Shown piece by piece: positions 1 through 6,411 of a DNA stretch of 8,914 nt (its first letter is position 1; every line of letters begins with the position of its first letter). Source of the stretch: Lachnospiraceae bacterium (GTDB taxonomy: Bacteria > Bacillota_A > Clostridia > Lachnospirales > Lachnospiraceae). The position numbers and the translations under genes are program-made. A model generated the notes under the pieces. It was not told the DNA's origin and did not search any database. It saw only the letters and a program-made list of their open reading frames with translations. The stretch is from the NCBI GenBank assembly GCA_017437705.1, contig JAFRYJ010000247.1, positions 1 to 8,914 on the forward strand, in the 5' to 3' direction.

Positions 1-936
1 CATTACATTTCCGTCTGTTACGGTCACCTCCGGCAGAGGCTCCTGAACATGATCCTCTTCATCAATGATGACTTCGGTACCGCAGAGCGGATCTGCGACC
101 TCGATCGCCCCGCCCGTGGGCTTCGCCCACTGGACATAGAATGTAACATCCTCTTCATCTGCGCCGTGTTCGTATATCTCGCTGTCCAGTTCGTTGTACC
201 ATGCTTCGGCATCCGAATAGCTGTCCATGGGCTTCATATTGATGCCGCAGCCCATCGACATATAGACCCTTTCGCCATTATCCTCCAGGGTACCCATGTC
301 GTATAAAGCATTGCGGATGGGATCCAGCGTATCATTCCAGCGGTCTCTGCCTTTTTCTGCTATATACGTGATGGTTCCGTTGGACGCAGTCATGACAACG
401 TCTTCAGATTTCTCTGCGACCCTTTCGGCAAAATCCGCATGATCGGATCCGAATTCCACTGTAACGGTTACCGAAGGGATGGTCACGGAGTATGCAATAA
501 CGACCCTATTTTCTTCTGCATTCACCACAGCATCGCCATACTGCCTGAACGTATCAGTTTCAATCAGGCTTACACGGCTCACATCTGCCGTATCACCGTC
601 CCCGAAATTAATGAACGAAACGGCGTAATAGGTCTCTCCGGCCCGGAACTTCCCTTTGTAGACCCCATAATCTAAACTGTAGTCTCCGGCCCATACAGCC
701 TTTGCAATCTCGGCGTCTTCTGCTGTCGGTATCCACTGGCTACTACTGGCAGAGTTCAGTCCGTCAACTTCTTTAATATAGGCGAAAGTTGCATCGTCAC
801 CCGCATGAGGCACCCTGCCAAGCGTAAACCTGTATATTACAGGATCACCCTCTGCGGCTTCAGCCGATAACGGCGGAAAAAGCTGTGCTGCAATTATCCC
901 GAACACCATCAGTAATACCAGTATTCTCTTTTTCAT
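1..936 (-). CDS. Secreted protein of unknown function, N-terminal part (runs off left edge)
   Basis: The frame is open from an ATG at 936 to the window edge, giving 312 residues with no stop. The start is supported by AGAGGAG at 944-950, 7 nt upstream, and by a sigma-A promoter at 1006-1034. A signal peptide is clear: MKKR, a hydrophobic run, then LSAEAAEG, with cleavage near residues 25-28. The mature part is acidic and rich in Thr, Val, Tyr and Asp, with no membrane segment and no catalytic motif I recognise. Phrases such as KFRAGETYYAV (about residues 105-115), DVTFYVQWAKP (about 263-273) and a later DPLCGTE resemble long, multi-domain exported proteins of gut Clostridia that are usually annotated as hypothetical or with InlB/Listeria-Bacteroides-type repeats. 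That resemblance is from memory and is not a domain assignment. More domains or an anchor probably lie beyond the edge. It is transcribed alone, after the M23 gene's terminators. Confidence 0.85.
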   Translation of the reverse strand, partial: MKKRILVLLMVFGIIAAQLFPPLSAEAAEGDPVIYRFTLGRVPHAGDDATFAYIKEVDGLNSASSSQWIPTAEDAEIAKAVWAGDYSLDYGVYKGKFRAGETYYAVSFINFGDGDTADVSRVSLIETDTFRQYGDAVVNAEENRVVIAYSVTIPSVTVTVEFGSDHADFAERVAEKSEDVVMTASNGTITYIAEKGRDRWNDTLDPIRNALYDMGTLEDNGERVYMSMGCGINMKPMDSYSDAEAWYNELDSEIYEHGADEEDVTFYVQWAKPTGGAIEVADPLCGTEVIIDEEDHVQEPLPEVTVTDGNVM

Positions 937-1005
937 AATTCCGCTCCTCTGCTTAATGCAGAAATGTATTGGAAATGCTCCGTGATAACAAACTTTAACT
1001 AATAT

Positions 1006-1034
1006 ATTTTAATACATATAAAGGTGACTGACAA
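1006..1034 (-). promoter_or_regulatory. Sigma-A-type promoter of the secreted-protein gene
   Basis: On the minus strand a -35 box TTGTCA (1029-1034) and a -10 box TAAAAT (1006-1011) are separated by exactly 17 bp. Transcription should begin near 999, giving a leader of about 63 nt that holds the AGAGGAG ribosome binding site. A small CTGC-ATTAA-GCAG hairpin abuts that site. The surrounding DNA is strongly AT-rich, as usual for clostridial promoters. Confidence 0.7.
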
Positions 1035-1061
1035 TTATATATGTTATTTAAACACTGCAGA

Positions 1062-1093
1062 AAAGCCGTCCTGATACTGTTCAGAACGGCTTT
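1062..1093 (-). terminator. Second hairpin/terminator between M23 gene and secreted-protein gene
   Basis: Read on the minus strand, AAAGCCGTTCTGA and TCAGGACGGCTTT form a 13-bp stem with one U-G wobble and a 6-nt loop (ACAGTA), followed by a short T run. The wobble would be a C-A mismatch if transcribed from the plus strand, so the structure suits the minus strand. It lies between the main M23-gene terminator and the next promoter and probably acts as a back-up terminator. Confidence 0.6.
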
Positions 1094-1101
1094 CCGTTTA
1101 A

Positions 1102-1220
1102 GTCCCGCCAAATAAAAAACAACCTTGTCATTAGCGCCTCCGCAGTGCAACAAAGTACCGGTCCGACCAATATAAAACACCCTTACCATTAGCACATCCG
1201 CAGCGAAGCGAGGACCAGTG
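1102..1220. repeat. Imperfect tandem repeat, about 59-bp period, overlapping the terminator
   Basis: Unit 1 (1102-1160) and unit 2 (1161-1220) align end to end. The best part, 1102-1147 against 1161-1205, shares gtcc..ccaa at one end, an A-rich tract, cacc/aacc-ctt, cattagc and tccgcag. Identity is roughly 75-80 % by eye over about 46 bp. Unit 2 contains one arm of the terminator stem and unit 1 contains a diverged copy of the same arm. Neither unit carries a convincing ORF. Confidence 0.65.
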
Positions 1221-1240
1221 CGCAATGGTAAGGGTGTTTT
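1174..1240 (-). terminator. Strong terminator of the M23 peptidase gene (possibly bidirectional)
   Basis: A perfect 17-bp inverted repeat, aaaacacccttaccatt (1174-1190) and its complement (1224-1240), begins 9 nt after the M23 gene's TAA. The GC-rich 33-nt interior can extend the stem through GCAC/GTGC. The A and T runs of the arms give a T tract on either strand, so it could stop transcription both ways, although no plus-strand gene is seen. This 937-1249 stretch has no supported gene: it holds this terminator, the tandem repeat, the second hairpin and the promoter described separately. Confidence 0.8.
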
Positions 1241-1249
1241 TATATTCTT

Positions 1250-2560
1250 TTATGGCGATACATATGCCAGTGGATTTACCGGCACGCCGTTTACCCAGAA
1301 TTCGAAATGACAGTGAGGACCGGTGGAAACTCCGGTGGAGCCGATTGCCGCAATAGTCTGGCCCTGTGCTACCGACTGACCGGGTGATGCGTAGATGGCG
1401 CTGCAGTGCTGATAAAGGGTGCATATTCCGCCGCCGTGATTAACTACGATGTAGTTTCCGCGGGCGCTGTTATATGCGACTGTCGTAACAACGCCTGCCG
1501 CCGAAGCCCTGATGGGCGATCCGGATCCGCCTGCGATATCTATGCCCGCATGCCATGCCGTGGCGCCGGCTGTGGGTGCGGAACGCCCGCCGTAACCGGA
1601 TGAGATATACCCGCTGCAGGGGAAGATATAGTATCCGGTATTAACAAGGCCGGATGTATCGACATTGGATGTTCCGTAATTGGCTGAGAGCCCTCCTCCG
1701 GATGATGCCGCAGTACCTGCATTTCCCGAAGACTGCGCCGCCGCCGCTTCCTGCGCACGCCTTCTTGCCTCGGCTTCCTGTGCTTCAATAGCCCTGATTA
1801 TGGCTTTGTTATCTTCTTCCTGCTCCTTTAATACTGCTATATCGTCTGTAACATCGCTGATCTCTTCGTTGATGGAAACAAGCTCCGCTTCCTTTTCGGA
1901 AATGAGCATCTCCAGGCTCTGCTGCTGGATCTCCAGCTCCTTTTTCTCGTTCTCGAGATCTTCCTTCTCTTCCTCCAGCTTCTTCTCGTCAGCCTCAAGC
2001 TGTGCTTCGTAGGCAGCTATCTGATTCTTCGTATCCACGAATTCCTGCCAGAGGACCGCGTCGTAATTAGACATCTCGGCCATGTAATTCTGAGCTGCGA
2101 AAACGTCCTCCAGATCGTCGGCTCCCATGATAAGCTGAAGATACTTCTGAGCCTCCGACACCTTGCCGTTCTCGTACATTACCTGGAACCGGCTCTTAAG
2201 GGCATCGTACTGCTGGGCCTCGCGCTTCTTGGCTTCCTCCAGCTCCGCCTTGGTGATCTCGATCTCTTCCTTGATGGCCTCGATCTCCTGCTCCTTGGCG
2301 TTGATCTCGTCCTGCTTTACCTGGATCTGAGCCAGGAGCTGCCGGATCTGCTCGTCCAGCTGGTTGATATAGGCCTGGGTGCTCTCCTTGTGAGCCTTAA
2401 GCTCTTCGACCTTTTTCTGAAGCTCCTTCTGCTGCTCTTCCAGTCTGTCTATCTCTTCCTGCGCATCAGATTTTTTGTCCGCATAGGCTGTGATGCCGCT
2501 GCAGAAGAACATTGATGCACAGAGTATAAAGGCAAGTATTCTTTTCCTGTATTTCTTCAT
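1250..2560 (-). CDS. Secreted coiled-coil M23 peptidoglycan endopeptidase (PcsB/CwlO/EnvC-like N-terminus)
   Basis: The product is a 436-residue exported cell-wall hydrolase. An ATG further upstream is in frame, but the start at 2560 is chosen because AAGGGGTGG lies 7 nt before it and the protein then opens with a proper signal peptide (MKKYRKR, hydrophobic core, AYA at about 27). Residues 30-275 are a long, charged coiled coil. A middle section around 120-175, with an MYENG motif and a DDLEDVF stretch, matches the PcsB/CwlO-type regulatory domain known in Firmicutes. A Ser/Gly/Ala linker (276-295) leads to a C-terminal LytM/M23 domain (about 310-436). Its zinc ligands H337 and D341 (HAGID) and H418, and catalytic H385 and H416 (HCH), are all present, so it should be active, unlike degenerate EnvC activators. 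By analogy with PcsB and CwlO the coiled coil may be gated by FtsEX, which is not in this window. The gene has its own promoter and terminator. Confidence 0.93.
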   Translation of the reverse strand: MKKYRKRILAFILCASMFFCSGITAYADKKSDAQEEIDRLEEQQKELQKKVEELKAHKESTQAYINQLDEQIRQLLAQIQVKQDEINAKEQEIEAIKEEIEITKAELEEAKKREAQQYDALKSRFQVMYENGKVSEAQKYLQLIMGADDLEDVFAAQNYMAEMSNYDAVLWQEFVDTKNQIAAYEAQLEADEKKLEEEKEDLENEKKELEIQQQSLEMLISEKEAELVSINEEISDVTDDIAVLKEQEEDNKAIIRAIEAQEAEARRRAQEAAAAQSSGNAGTAASSGGGLSANYGTSNVDTSGLVNTGYYIFPCSGYISSGYGGRSAPTAGATAWHAGIDIAGGSGSPIRASAAGVVTTVAYNSARGNYIVVNHGGGICTLYQHCSAIYASPGQSVAQGQTIAAIGSTGVSTGPHCHFEFWVNGVPVNPLAYVSP

Positions 2561-2589
2561 AAAAAAACCACCCCTTGTCTGATACAGAT

Positions 2590-2618
2590 ATTTTAACACC
2601 GGGACGGTTTTATTACAA
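2590..2618 (-). promoter_or_regulatory. Sigma-A-type promoter of the M23 peptidase gene
   Basis: On the minus strand TTGTAA (2613-2618) and TAAAAT (2590-2595) are 17 bp apart. Transcription should start near 2583, leaving a leader of about 23 nt that is mostly ribosome binding site. The promoter lies in the gap after the S-component gene, so the hydrolase can be expressed apart from the ECF operon. Confidence 0.7.
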
Positions 2619-2654
2619 GTTTATTCAAGAAAACTTCACAATTTGTTCATTTTT

Positions 2655-2670
2655 GATCGGTGTAACGATC
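2655..2670. other. Short dyad gatcg-N6-cgatc after the ECF operon
   Basis: A 5-bp inverted repeat (2655-2659 and 2666-2670) begins directly after the S-component stop codon. Transcribed from the minus strand it is followed by A residues rather than T residues, so it is not a convincing intrinsic terminator for the operon. It could be a weak RNA hairpin or a protein site. Some read-through from the ECF operon into the M23 gene therefore seems possible. Confidence 0.3.
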
Positions 2671-3387
2671 CTACATCTCCATTAGCCCGAACTTTATCTT
2701 TATCCTTTCCAGCTTCTTGATCATGGGTATGCCGAGGAGAAACATAAAGATCACCGTCGCCGCCGCATGGATCACGTTAAGGGGAAATCCGGAAACGAAT
2801 GTAGCCAGTATGGTATCCGCGGTCACGTTGGATGATGTCATCATGAATACGGATGCGAGGTCCAGGAAGATGCCGTAGATCAGAAGGGCGCTCAATCCGC
2901 CGAAGATACACAGCTGTATCCTGTTCCTCTCCAGCAGGTTGAACCTGTGCAGTACGCCGGCCAGAAAACCGATGAGACCGAAGGTGAACATCTGCCAGGG
3001 CGTCCAGGGCCCCTGGCCGAAAAACAGGTTGGAGATAAACGCCGATGTCGACCCGATTATAAAGCCTGTCTCGGGCCCCAGGCAGAACCCGGAGATTATA
3101 ACGATGGCCGTGGTAGGCTTAAACTGGGGCACCATGAAGAAGGCCATACGTCCTACGACGGTGACCGCTATCATGACCGCGATAATAACCAGCTCCCGGG
3201 ATCTGGGCTTCCGTCCCTCAAACACAAGGAAGAACGGTACCATGGACAATGCAGCGATGATAAGGCTTATGATGTAATAAGCCCTGTCGTCGAACATCGT
3301 TACGCCCAGGTATACCACCACGGGTATTAGCAGGAAGATGCAGATGCATGCCGTTATTGTTCTTTTTGACAGTTTTCCGCTTTCCAT
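2671..3387 (-). CDS. ECF transporter S component (substrate-binding membrane subunit)
   Basis: This 238-residue integral membrane protein should set the substrate specificity of the adjoining ECF importer. The frame is open further upstream, but that part is shadow sequence over the ATPase gene. The start at 3387 (MESGKLSKRT) is preceded by AGAGGA at a rather long spacing and overlaps the ATPase gene by 34 nt, suggesting translational coupling. About six or seven membrane segments are visible (near 11-30, 36-56, 66-86, 93-115, 134-150, 160-182, 195-222). A conserved-looking core runs from MVPQFKP (85-91) through GPETGF (104-109) to FFGQGPWTPWQM (122-133). This core is typical of S components found with DUF4430 proteins in Clostridia. 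Substrate cannot be read from the sequence: corrinoid/cobalamin is plausible from the lipoprotein neighbour, while other vitamins are not excluded. Confidence 0.85.
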   Translation of the reverse strand: MESGKLSKRTITACICIFLLIPVVVYLGVTMFDDRAYYIISLIIAALSMVPFFLVFEGRKPRSRELVIIAVMIAVTVVGRMAFFMVPQFKPTTAIVIISGFCLGPETGFIIGSTSAFISNLFFGQGPWTPWQMFTFGLIGFLAGVLHRFNLLERNRIQLCIFGGLSALLIYGIFLDLASVFMMTSSNVTADTILATFVSGFPLNVIHAAATVIFMFLLGIPMIKKLERIKIKFGLMEM

Positions 3388-5030
3388 AATGCCACTATAT
3401 CCTCTATGGTAACAACGCGCGGATCTATATGCCTTACCATCCTGTTGGCCGCCGTTGTGTAAAAACTGTTCTCTGCAAAGAAGGATCTTGGATCGTTGAT
3501 GGCCGCGATGCCGCCGTCGAAGAACAGCGCGCATCTGTCTGAAATGCCTGCGCAGAACTCAAGGTCGTGGGACACCAGCACCACCGTCTTTCCCATCTTT
3601 TTAAGATCCAGCATGATGTCCGCCATCTTCTTTTTAAGGAATCCGTCCATGCCCTTTACCGGTTCGTCCAGGACCAGGATCTCCGAATCCCTGAGAAGCA
3701 CCTTCGCCAGTGCAGCCCTCTGCTGCTCGCCGCCGGAAAGATCGTAGGGATGATAATCCAGGAACTCCTCAATATATGTGAGCTTTGCCACATCCAGGAT
3801 CCTCTGCTGAGCCGTCTTTTTATCGATGCCGGAGCCTTTGAACACCTCGCCCAGATCCTCCCTTACCGTATCCTTTACGAAAAAGCTCTGGGGATTCTGA
3901 ATAAGGAGCGATACCTCGCTGCCTATCTTAGAGCCTTTATAAGTATTCTTAACTTCTCCGAAAATGCTTATCTTTCCTCTGTAGGGCCTGTTGATGCCCG
4001 ACATCAGTGATGCTGCCGTGGACTTGCCCGCGCCGTTGCTGCCGATTATCGAGAAGATCTCGCCTTTATATATGACGGCATTCAGGTCCCTTATAACATC
4101 ATCGCCGTCCCTTGTATATCTGAACCAGACGTCCTTAAATGTGACAGCCGGCTCCAGTTTTCCTTTATCCGGTATTTCCGGAAGCTTTCCCGCAGGCTCT
4201 CCCAGCGTGTCGATCCAGCGCTTGCCCTCACCCACTGTGATGGGGCATACCTCCGGCACCTCTCTGCCCAGTCTGTAAACCGACTGCATCGCCACCGGCA
4301 TAGCCGACAGCATCGTATGCTTCTTTTCCGCAAGGATACGACCTATGCGCCTGGGCTCCTCCCACGCCGCGATGGTGCCCTTGTCCATCACTATTATCTT
4401 CGTCGCATTGGGGAGTACGTCCTCCAGCCTGTGCTCGGAGAGGATGACCGTGGTCCCCAGGTCCCTGTTGATCTTCGCAATGGTATTCAGGAAATCCGAC
4501 GCCGCAATGGGATTGAGCTGTGATGTGGGCTCGTCCAGGATAAGGACCCTGGGCTGCATGGCCATAACCGCGGCAAGGTTAAGCATCTGCTTCTGGCCGC
4601 CGGAGAGCTCGGATACATCATTGTGGAACCATTCCTGAATGCCGAAAAAGCTTGCCATCTCGGCTACCCGGAGCCTCATGGTATCCCTGTCGATGCCCAG
4701 GTTCTCCAGGCCGAAGGCCAGCTCGTGCCATACCTTGTCGGTGACGATCTGGTTCTCCAGATTCTGCAGCACGAAGCCGATCTCCTCGGCCTGCTGCCTG
4801 TCCTTTACGCTGTCCAGTGGAACGCCTCTGTAAAGGATCTCGCCGCTGCGCTTTCCGTAGGGTTTGAGGATCGTCTTCAGGTTTCTGAGAAGCGTGCTCT
4901 TGCCGCAGCCCGACTCTCCGCAGAGCACCACAAATTCACCCTCTTCCACAGAGAAGGTGATGCCTTTAAGAGCGCTTTGCGTCCTGCCCGGATATGTGAA
5001 GCTCAGATCTTTGATGTCAAGTAACGCCAT
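3354..5030 (-). CDS. ECF transporter ATPase, two ABC domains fused in one protein
   Basis: This 558-residue protein combines the two energising ATPases of an ECF importer, which are separate EcfA and EcfA' proteins in many species. The start at 5030 (MALLDIKDLSF) is chosen over an in-frame ATG 14 codons upstream because AGGAG (5039-5043) sits 8 nt before it. Domain 1 (about 1-225) has Walker A GESGCGKST at 38-46, Q-loop Q89, signature LSGGQ 142-146, Walker B LILDEP 163-168 and H200. A linker of roughly 70 residues follows. Domain 2 (about 295-520) has Walker A GSNGAGKST 330-338, Q378, LSGGEQ 431-436, Walker B LVLDEP 452-457 and H488. Both nucleotide sites look intact. The gene overlaps ecfT by 28 nt upstream and the S component by 34 nt downstream. 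S, A and T in one operon make this a dedicated (group I) ECF system. Confidence 0.95.
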   Translation of the reverse strand: MALLDIKDLSFTYPGRTQSALKGITFSVEEGEFVVLCGESGCGKSTLLRNLKTILKPYGKRSGEILYRGVPLDSVKDRQQAEEIGFVLQNLENQIVTDKVWHELAFGLENLGIDRDTMRLRVAEMASFFGIQEWFHNDVSELSGGQKQMLNLAAVMAMQPRVLILDEPTSQLNPIAASDFLNTIAKINRDLGTTVILSEHRLEDVLPNATKIIVMDKGTIAAWEEPRRIGRILAEKKHTMLSAMPVAMQSVYRLGREVPEVCPITVGEGKRWIDTLGEPAGKLPEIPDKGKLEPAVTFKDVWFRYTRDGDDVIRDLNAVIYKGEIFSIIGSNGAGKSTAASLMSGINRPYRGKISIFGEVKNTYKGSKIGSEVSLLIQNPQSFFVKDTVREDLGEVFKGSGIDKKTAQQRILDVAKLTYIEEFLDYHPYDLSGGEQQRAALAKVLLRDSEILVLDEPVKGMDGFLKKKMADIMLDLKKMGKTVVLVSHDLEFCAGISDRCALFFDGGIAAINDPRSFFAENSFYTTAANRMVRHIDPRVVTIEDIVALWKAENCQKEQ

Positions 5031-5896
5031 GTTACGGTCTCCTGAAAATCTATGATAAGGGGTAACCAGCAAAGTAAAACGAACACCGTTCCGCAGATGA
5101 CGGAAGCGGGAGTTACGGGGTTAAAATCTATGGACGGGTAAAACTGCATATACAGGTTCCCCCGCCACAGGAGAACGATGACAAGTATCGCCAGGGCCGC
5201 CGTTATTACAGACATCACCGCATCTCTCCTGTCAAACCTGTAGGTCGCATATGTGGTGCGATGACCTGTTCCGTAGCCCCGGGACGCCATGGCGTCCGCC
5301 GTGTCCACGGAATTCTCCAGAGCCCACGTTACCGTGGATGAGAATATGACGGCTCCGTTCCGTATCCTCCTCATGATGCTGCCCTCCTCCGGCGACATAC
5401 CCAGACACCGTCTGGCCGATGATACGGTCCTTATGTGCCTTGAAAACCTGGGTATGAACCTCAGTGCCATCGACAGCACACGTGAAAGGGCCGGCAGCAG
5501 CCTGCCGAAGGCGTAGACGAATTTATCCGTCGTCATTATCTCGTTGTAGGCTGAGAACCACATCATTACGGCGCCGAAGATGAAAGCCGCGTAAAGACCG
5601 TAGATCATGGATTCCAGCGTTACGGGATTGTCATTCACATAGAAAAGGGGCGTTACGCCGCGGTGGTTGAATGCGGGATTTATGATCATGGTAAGGATCA
5701 TGACGGGGAGCACGAATTTAAGCAGAAAAAGCAAAGCCTTTTTTCCCTTAAGGTAGATAAGATAAAAAAGGCTTCCCGTAAATGATGCCGCGCCAAGAAC
5801 AGGGTGCCTGACGATCATCGTTACAAGCACCACAAATATGAAAAACGCTATAAGGAAAAGCGGATTGTAGCTCGAAAAGCCGTCCCTCGCCCTCAT
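5003..5896 (-). CDS. ecfT: ECF transporter transmembrane T component
   Basis: This 297-residue membrane protein is the scaffold that couples the ATPase to the S component. The start at 5896 (MRARDGFSSYNP) is preceded by AAGGAGG, and its ATG shares one base with the TAA of the lipoprotein gene, so translation is probably coupled. Hydrophobic segments lie near 11-30, 33-50, 55-75, 95-116, 228-246 and 262-283. Between them is the cytoplasmic region with two small-Arg motifs typical of EcfT: SARRCLG at 160-166 and AMASRGYG at 202-209. The second matches the family's Ala-Arg-Gly coupling-helix signature with Ser in place of Ala. Length and topology fit the CbiQ/EcfT family. Confidence 0.92.
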   Translation of the reverse strand: MRARDGFSSYNPLFLIAFFIFVVLVTMIVRHPVLGAASFTGSLFYLIYLKGKKALLFLLKFVLPVMILTMIINPAFNHRGVTPLFYVNDNPVTLESMIYGLYAAFIFGAVMMWFSAYNEIMTTDKFVYAFGRLLPALSRVLSMALRFIPRFSRHIRTVSSARRCLGMSPEEGSIMRRIRNGAVIFSSTVTWALENSVDTADAMASRGYGTGHRTTYATYRFDRRDAVMSVITAALAILVIVLLWRGNLYMQFYPSIDFNPVTPASVICGTVFVLLCWLPLIIDFQETVTWRYLTSKI

Positions 5897-6408
5897 TATT
5901 CCTCCTTGAACGCGCCGGTATCCCTGCCAAGGTCGCAGGTGTAGCGCCATTCTATAACGTCTCCGTCCTCCAGTACATACTGGTCGCAGCCGTAATTCTT
6001 ACCCTCTCCGTTGACAAGATATGTCCAGCCGGAAAGCTCGCCGCAGTCCAGCTCATAAAGATTTGCTATACCTTCTATATAAACGGAATTGTAGGCGGGG
6101 GTCTTGTTGTACTCCATGTGGATGCCCTTGTCCCTGGTCAGCTTGACCAGCACATCAAAGGCCGTATCCCCCTGGTTGAATTTAACTTCTGTAGTATCGC
6201 AGATGATGCCGTCCTCCGGTATCAGGCTCTTTTTCGATTCCTTAAGGCTGCCCATGTTGTCGAGGACGGTGATGCAGTCGATCTTTATTGTACAGGTAAG
6301 CTCGCCGCCTTCGGTCTGAGCATGCTCCTCCGGCGTCTCCACCTTGCACCCGAAAAGGGCAAGGGAGCAAAGCAGTAAAGCAATTATGCCCGCTATCCTT
6401 CTGATCAT
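5896..6408 (-). CDS. DUF4430 (transcobalamin-like C-terminal domain) lipoprotein
   Basis: This 170-residue protein starts at 6408 with GGAGG 8 nt upstream, 3 nt after the metallophosphoesterase gene. A lipoprotein signal peptide ends in LALFGC, with lipidation expected at C21, so it should sit on the outer face of the membrane. Residues 75-160 fit the DUF4430 pattern: GDTAFDVL (80-87), a YNSVYIEGI stretch (106-114), SGWTYLVNG (126-134), then LEDGDVIEWRY (146-156). This domain is related to the C-terminal domain of animal cobalamin-binding transcobalamin and intrinsic factor. Six Cys follow the lipobox (39, 45, 70, 122, 141, 158), enough for three disulfides. Directly upstream of ecfT, it is probably the extracellular capture protein of this importer. 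A cobalamin or corrinoid ligand is inferred only. Canonical ECF importers need no such protein. Confidence 0.85.
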   Translation of the reverse strand: MIRRIAGIIALLLCSLALFGCKVETPEEHAQTEGGELTCTIKIDCITVLDNMGSLKESKKSLIPEDGIICDTTEVKFNQGDTAFDVLVKLTRDKGIHMEYNKTPAYNSVYIEGIANLYELDCGELSGWTYLVNGEGKNYGCDQYVLEDGDVIEWRYTCDLGRDTGAFKEE

Positions 6409-6411
6409 GGC

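Noticed and set aside
995..1424. Minus-strand open frames across the terminator region and the 3' end of the M23 gene
   Set aside because: They run through the hairpins and tandem repeat and partly out of frame through the M23 domain, without start signals.
2590..2618. WalR (YycF) binding site at the M23 promoter
   Set aside because: TGTAAT and TGTTAA half-sites are present but 13 bp apart, whereas the known site needs 5 bp, and both fall within ordinary promoter boxes.
3388..3534. Longer N-terminus for the S component (49 more codons)
   Set aside because: The extension is Arg/His-rich shadow sequence lying within the ATPase gene, and the downstream Met has a ribosome binding site and begins a normal membrane protein.
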